Shown here piece after piece: positions 7,562 through 10,662 of a DNA stretch of 10,662 bases. The notes beneath the pieces are model-generated. The model saw only the letters and a list, made by a program, of their open reading frames with translations. It was not told where the DNA came from and did no database searches. The stretch's first letter is position 1. The number at the start of each line of letters is the position of its first letter. Position numbers and translations under genes: made by a program. Source of the stretch: Gammaproteobacteria bacterium (lineage in GTDB: Bacteria; Pseudomonadota; Gammaproteobacteria; Arenicellales; Poriferihabitantaceae); contig JAIBDK010000049.1 of NCBI GenBank assembly GCA_024679435.1, positions 1-10,662 on the forward strand, given 5' to 3'.

Positions 7562-8389
7562 ATGGCTGTCATGGATCAGCGCTATAGTGGATTGCGCGTG
7601 CTAATCACCCGTCCAAAGGGTAGAGGAGAAAATATCGCCACTTTCATCAGGAGCAGAGGTGGGGAGGCTTTGTGTTTTCCGGTGATTGATATAATCCCGC
7701 CACCGGATTTTATAACCATGGATAAGGTACTGGCTAATGTTGATCAATATGACCTGTTTATTTTGGTTAGTGTTCCCGCTGTTCAAAGCCTGGGAAGACG
7801 TCTTATGAAAAAGAAGTTAAGTCTGGGCTCGGTTCCTGTTGCCGTGGTTGGTAATAAAACAGCCGAGTCCTGCAAAGACTTTAACATAACGGTGACATAC
7901 TGCCCGGAAACTGATGCCGAGCAATTTCAGAATAGCGCATTGGATAACGCTATGAACAGCGAAGGATTGCTGAGAGAGCTCGGTGTTTTTGACAAGGTCG
8001 GTAAAAAAATTGCTATTTTCCGCGGTCAGGATGGGCGCGAATGTCTTGGTGATTCCCTCAAGCTCGACGGCGCGGAGGTGGAATATATTGAGAGCTATGG
8101 TAGAAAATTGACCCGTCAGTCGTTTGAACCAGTGCTAGAGTGCTGGGAAAAGACGCCGTTTGATGCGGTGGTCATCACCAGTGTGTCAATATTGGAGGGG
8201 TTGTTGGTTCTTTTGGGCAAAGATAATGCGTATCTGCTTAAAAACTCCACGGTATTAGTGATAAGTGAAAGAATAGCCGAAGCGTGTCGGGAGAATGGCC
8301 TCTATAATCTGGTGTTAGCCAACGGACCTGCTGATGGTGAGATTATGAGCGGTCTGGAAATTATGATGAAATCGGACAAAAGCCACTGA
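7562..8389 (+). CDS. hemD: Uroporphyrinogen-III synthase
   Basis: Cytoplasmic enzyme that closes hydroxymethylbilane with inversion of ring D, giving uroporphyrinogen III, the branch point for heme, siroheme and cobalamin. The family varies greatly in sequence, so the call rests on a few motifs and on position. They are LRVLITRPKGRGENIA (11-26), the domain-1 strand LFILVSVPAV (65-74; family usually FTSxNAV), IAIFRGQDGRE (150-160) with VEYIESYGRK (173-182), and AVVITSVSILEGL (202-214). The product has 275 residues, slightly long for the family. The start ATG lies one base after the hemC stop. The nearest Shine-Dalgarno-like GGAG (7539-7542) is about 19 bases away, so re-initiation by ribosomes ending hemC is likely. 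A second in-frame ATG at 7571 is possible. C-terminal residues (MMKSDKSH) look ordinary. The 223 bases after the stop separate it from hemX. Confidence 0.92.
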   Translation: MAVMDQRYSGLRVLITRPKGRGENIATFIRSRGGEALCFPVIDIIPPPDFITMDKVLANVDQYDLFILVSVPAVQSLGRRLMKKKLSLGSVPVAVVGNKTAESCKDFNITVTYCPETDAEQFQNSALDNAMNSEGLLRELGVFDKVGKKIAIFRGQDGRECLGDSLKLDGAEVEYIESYGRKLTRQSFEPVLECWEKTPFDAVVITSVSILEGLLVLLGKDNAYLLKNSTVLVISERIAEACRENGLYNLVLANGPADGEIMSGLEIMMKSDKSH

Positions 8390-8408
8390 ACGTGCAGGTT
8401 GAAAAGTG

Positions 8409-8477
8409 ATGCGTCTGATTATTACCTGTGTTTTGAGTAATTTGGTCGAAATGATCGAGTCAGAATTGAGGAAATAG
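8409..8477 (+). CDS. Possible 22-residue small ORF in the hemD-hemX gap
   Basis: An ATG at 8409 opens 22 codons ending in TAG at 8475-8477. The product would be a hydrophobic stretch (LIITCVLSNLVEMI) followed by a charged end (ESELRK). AGG at 8396-8398 lies ten bases ahead, and a GTG at 8406 is in the same frame. It begins 19 bases after the hemD stop on the same strand. I do not recognise it. A short ORF like this arises easily by chance, so expression and conservation are unknown. Confidence 0.18.
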   Translation: MRLIITCVLSNLVEMIESELRK

Positions 8478-8552
8478 TAGCAGGGTGGGGCTTTAAATTC
8501 GTAAATTGCGAAAAAAACTCATTATGGCTTCTTTTATAGTGGTTTTGGTCAG

Positions 8553-8558
8553 TATAAT
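8553..8558 (+). promoter_or_regulatory. Possible -10 element of a hemX-hemY promoter
   Basis: TATAAT at 8553-8558 is a perfect match to the sigma70 -10 consensus inside the 223-base hemD-hemX gap, 54 bases before the hemX start. No good -35 hexamer lies 16-18 bases upstream (the sequence there is T-rich, around TTCTTTTA), and there is no TG extension. If real, it would give hemX-hemY their own transcript with a leader of about 50 bases. Confidence 0.35.
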
Positions 8559-8612
8559 CTCTGCTAACATACATTTTTGAATTAACGTTGTAATCCAATC
8601 CGAGTAAAGACA

Positions 8613-9983
8613 TTGGCAGAAAGTAAAACAGTAGCTGGCGGAAAAAAGAAGGTGGCTACTAAAAAGAAATCCACAAAGAAGAAATCAGCGGCCGTATCTG
8701 TTGGAGCCACTAAGACCGACAATAAAGTAAAGGCAGACGCTGATTCTGTATCTGAGTCTATCGAAGCATCCACCACAAATGGAGGCTCACCTGCGAGCAC
8801 GATCGTTCCCGGAGCTCAGGCCGGTATGGGCACGTCGACGGGAAGTACTGGGGTGGCATGGTTTGCGTTGTTACTCAGCATTGTCGCAATGGGCGCTGGC
8901 GGTTATGCGTGGTATTTGACTGCGGTTGATTCAAAGCTAAATATGGGGCAAAGCCAAAACCGTTATGAAATGATGAGTCAGCGGGTCAGCGGGTTTGAAC
9001 TACAGCAATCTGATTTGAGTGCTCAAATTGCACAACTCAAAACCCGACTTTCTCAGGCGGATAACGATGTAGCGGAGCGAATCCGTTCCATCAGGAATGA
9101 GCTTGAACATCAGCAAGCTGCTGTCAGTGAGCAAATACAGGAATCTACTGATGCAATGCGTGCGCAGGTTGACTCTTTTCAAAGTAATTTTTCTACACTT
9201 ACTGATTCCATAGAGATTATGCGCGCTCAGTTGGGAAAGAGCCTCGACAGCTGGACCATAGAAGAGGTTGAGCAATTGCTGTTTGTTGCCCAGTTAAGGA
9301 TGGAGTTTTCAGGAGAAACTGATTTGGCAATCAAGGCACTGCAATTGGCAGATGCCCGACTTGAACAAATAGCAGATCCGGCATTGTTGGAGCTTCGCAA
9401 GCAGATCGCGGTGGATATTGCCGCTCTGGAAAGTGTTGTTAAAGAAGACACGGTTGGATTGTTGAACAGTCTGACTTTGTTATCCGAAGAAGTTTCTAAG
9501 TTGCCATTAACCGGGGATTTTTCCGCGGAAGGCGCCGGTTCGGATTTGCCCGCATCCTCTGATTCGACAGAGCCGACTGCTAGTCAATCTGATCAGGGCG
9601 CTTTTGACAGTATCGTTCAACCCGTGAGTGATGCTGCAGTTTCATTTATGGAAAGTCTGGGAGATCTGATACAGGTCGAAAAGAACGGTAAATCCGTAAA
9701 GCCCGTGGTGTCTGATCACGTGCGTCAACTTACTTATGAGCGGGCGAGGCTGTATCTTGAAGCGGCCCAGATAGCATATGTAAGAAAAGACGGGGTGCTC
9801 TATGAGAATCGGATTCAGAGCGTATATCGGTGGGTTGAGCAGAATTTTGATACTGAGTCAGCGGATACTGCGCAATGGTTGGGTCAGTTAAGCGAAATAC
9901 CATCGTCTTATACTGTGCCCGTTAACCCAGATATTGCCGGTTCGCTAGAGGCTTTGCGTCGGGTTATGGACGCCAGGTTATAG
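8613..9983 (+). CDS. hemX: HemX-family membrane protein of the heme locus
   Basis: A 456-residue inner-membrane protein of the HemX family. Its exact role is unsettled; the frequent label 'uroporphyrinogen-III C-methyltransferase' is not supported here, since no methyltransferase motifs are visible. The cytoplasmic N-terminus is strongly lysine-rich (KKKVATKKKSTKKKSAA, about 11-27), then a Ser/Thr/Gly-rich spacer, one membrane segment (about 81-104) and a long predicted coiled coil (about 112-205, rich in Gln, Glu and Arg). The conserved HemX core follows, with SWTIEEVEQLLFVAQLRM (213-230) and ALQLADARL (242-250). After an acidic Ser-rich linker (about 300-330) comes a second conserved part, LTYERARLYLEAAQIAYVRKD (about 373-393) and VYRWVEQNFD. 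The start is TTG at 8613; an in-frame stop at 8583-8585 and no ATG between leave no better choice until Met72. GAG at 8602-8604 is the only ribosome-binding hint. hemY starts 17 bases after the stop. Confidence 0.9.
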   Translation: MAESKTVAGGKKKVATKKKSTKKKSAAVSVGATKTDNKVKADADSVSESIEASTTNGGSPASTIVPGAQAGMGTSTGSTGVAWFALLLSIVAMGAGGYAWYLTAVDSKLNMGQSQNRYEMMSQRVSGFELQQSDLSAQIAQLKTRLSQADNDVAERIRSIRNELEHQQAAVSEQIQESTDAMRAQVDSFQSNFSTLTDSIEIMRAQLGKSLDSWTIEEVEQLLFVAQLRMEFSGETDLAIKALQLADARLEQIADPALLELRKQIAVDIAALESVVKEDTVGLLNSLTLLSEEVSKLPLTGDFSAEGAGSDLPASSDSTEPTASQSDQGAFDSIVQPVSDAAVSFMESLGDLIQVEKNGKSVKPVVSDHVRQLTYERARLYLEAAQIAYVRKDGVLYENRIQSVYRWVEQNFDTESADTAQWLGQLSEIPSSYTVPVNPDIAGSLEALRRVMDARL

Positions 9984-10000
9984 GACGGAACTAATCACAA

Positions 10001-10662
10001 ATGAAACTCATTCTTACAATTATTGTGACTCTGTCTCTGGCCGTGGGGCTTGGCATGATGTCAGTAAATGATCCGGGTTATGTCGTTTTAGCGCGAGACC
10101 CTTATGTGGTAAGGCTACCGTTACTGCTTTTTGTTCTTATCATCATCGTCGGCTTTCTGGTGCTTTACCTGTTGTTTGGTTTTATTGCCGGGTTGTTTGG
10201 TGCTCCCCGAAAAATAGGCCTCTGGCGAAACAAAAGTAATGAAAATGCGGCCCATAAATACACCATGCAGGGTTATGCGGGGTTAATCGAAGGAAACTGG
10301 TCCAGTGCCGAAGCGGCTCTGCTTAAGAAGCTTGAATACAACAAAACCCCGTTGATGAATTATCTGGGCGCCGCCTATGCTGCTCAACAACAGGGGAATT
10401 TTGAAGGTAGAAATTACTATCTTGATGAAGCGCTTGGGAGACATCCTGCCCAGTATCTTTCCATTACATTAACCCGGGCAAGGCTTCATTATCAGGCTGG
10501 TGAGGTTGCCGAGGCCAGAGATTCACTGGAAAGTTTGAGAAAGTCGTCGCCCAAAAATGGCCCTGCCGCTAAGTTACTGGCAGATGTCTATCGAGATCTT
10601 GAAGACTGGGATTCACTGGTGAAACTGGTTCCGGCCATGCGCCGTCTCAAATTGTTTCCTGC
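10001..10662 (+). CDS. hemY: HemY-family TPR membrane protein, 3' part missing
   Basis: N-terminal 220 codons of the proteobacterial HemY protein, cut by the right edge (family members are usually about 400 residues). Two membrane segments (about residues 3-20 and 39-65) enclose the family's short conserved periplasmic loop DPGYVVLARDPYVVRLP (24-40). After a basic patch comes a helical repeat region that fits tetratricopeptide repeats: KYTMQGYAGLIEGNWSSAEA (86-105), NYLGAAYAAQQQGNFEGRNYYLDEAL and LTRARLHYQAGEVAEARDSL. HemY is encoded with hemX beside hemC-hemD in many Gammaproteobacteria and is thought to act with coproporphyrin/protoporphyrin-stage enzymes, but its function is unresolved. 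It is unrelated to the Bacillus protoporphyrinogen oxidase also named HemY. GGACGGAA (9983-9990), just after the hemX stop, is a plausible ribosome-binding site. The 17-base spacing indicates co-transcription with hemX. Confidence 0.93.
   Translation, partial: MKLILTIIVTLSLAVGLGMMSVNDPGYVVLARDPYVVRLPLLLFVLIIIVGFLVLYLLFGFIAGLFGAPRKIGLWRNKSNENAAHKYTMQGYAGLIEGNWSSAEAALLKKLEYNKTPLMNYLGAAYAAQQQGNFEGRNYYLDEALGRHPAQYLSITLTRARLHYQAGEVAEARDSLESLRKSSPKNGPAAKLLADVYRDLEDWDSLVKLVPAMRRLKLFP

Noticed and set aside
8490..8520. Terminator-like AT-rich stretch with an A run after hemD
   Set aside because: No GC-rich stem precedes a T run on the plus strand; only weak AT-rich pairing is present.
8613..9983. 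HemX as uroporphyrinogen-III C-methyltransferase
   Set aside because: That name comes from database labels. The protein is a membrane-anchored coiled-coil HemX without the glycine-rich SAM-binding motifs of CysG/CobA methyltransferases.

Overview
The window looks like chromosomal core sequence from a gammaproteobacterium, probably a marine or environmental relative of the Pseudomonadales/Cellvibrionales. Three things point there. The heme genes occur in the order hemC-hemD-hemX-hemY, an arrangement typical of Gammaproteobacteria. argS is followed by a small SPOR-domain gene, as in Pseudomonas. The ArgS, SPOR and HemX sequences carry the motifs of that group. Base composition is moderate (about half GC by eye) and fairly even, and I see no mobile element, tRNA, rRNA or CRISPR array. 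The assignment rests on reading motifs by eye, not on a database search.

Left part (1-3340, minus strand): a ferric-iron ABC importer operon read right to left. It holds the periplasmic binding protein (fbpA-like, 2303-3340), a fused two-domain permease (fbpB-like, 551-2251) and the ATPase (fbpC-like, 494 down to the left edge, cut after Walker B). In front of fbpA lies a perfect 19-bp inverted repeat of Fur-box type (3386-3404). It overlaps the likely -35 element, so the operon should be repressed when iron is plentiful.

Middle part (3488-6551, plus strand): arginyl-tRNA synthetase (argS), diverging from the iron operon; a single-pass membrane protein with a C-terminal SPOR domain that binds septal peptidoglycan; and a small multi-pass membrane protein of the YdjM-like (DUF457) metal-dependent hydrolase family. 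The last gene overlaps the SPOR gene by one base.

Right part (6634-10662, plus strand): tetrapyrrole synthesis. hemC (hydroxymethylbilane synthase) and hemD (uroporphyrinogen-III synthase) are one base apart. After a 223-base gap come hemX and hemY, two membrane proteins of the heme locus; hemY is cut by the right edge. HemC and HemD act in sequence to make uroporphyrinogen III. HemX and HemY are conserved membrane partners whose biochemical role is not settled. Iron import and heme synthesis are neighbours here, but nothing in the sequence shows that they are co-regulated.

No stretch longer than 300 bases lacks a gene. The largest gaps are 8390-8612 (a possible 22-codon ORF and a perfect -10 hexamer) and 3341-3511 (Fur box and divergent promoters). 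I found no convincing undescribed system. The points worth a second look are local: the unusual start of fbpB, the hemD-hemX gap, the lysine-rich tail of HemX, and the hydrolase coupled to the SPOR gene.
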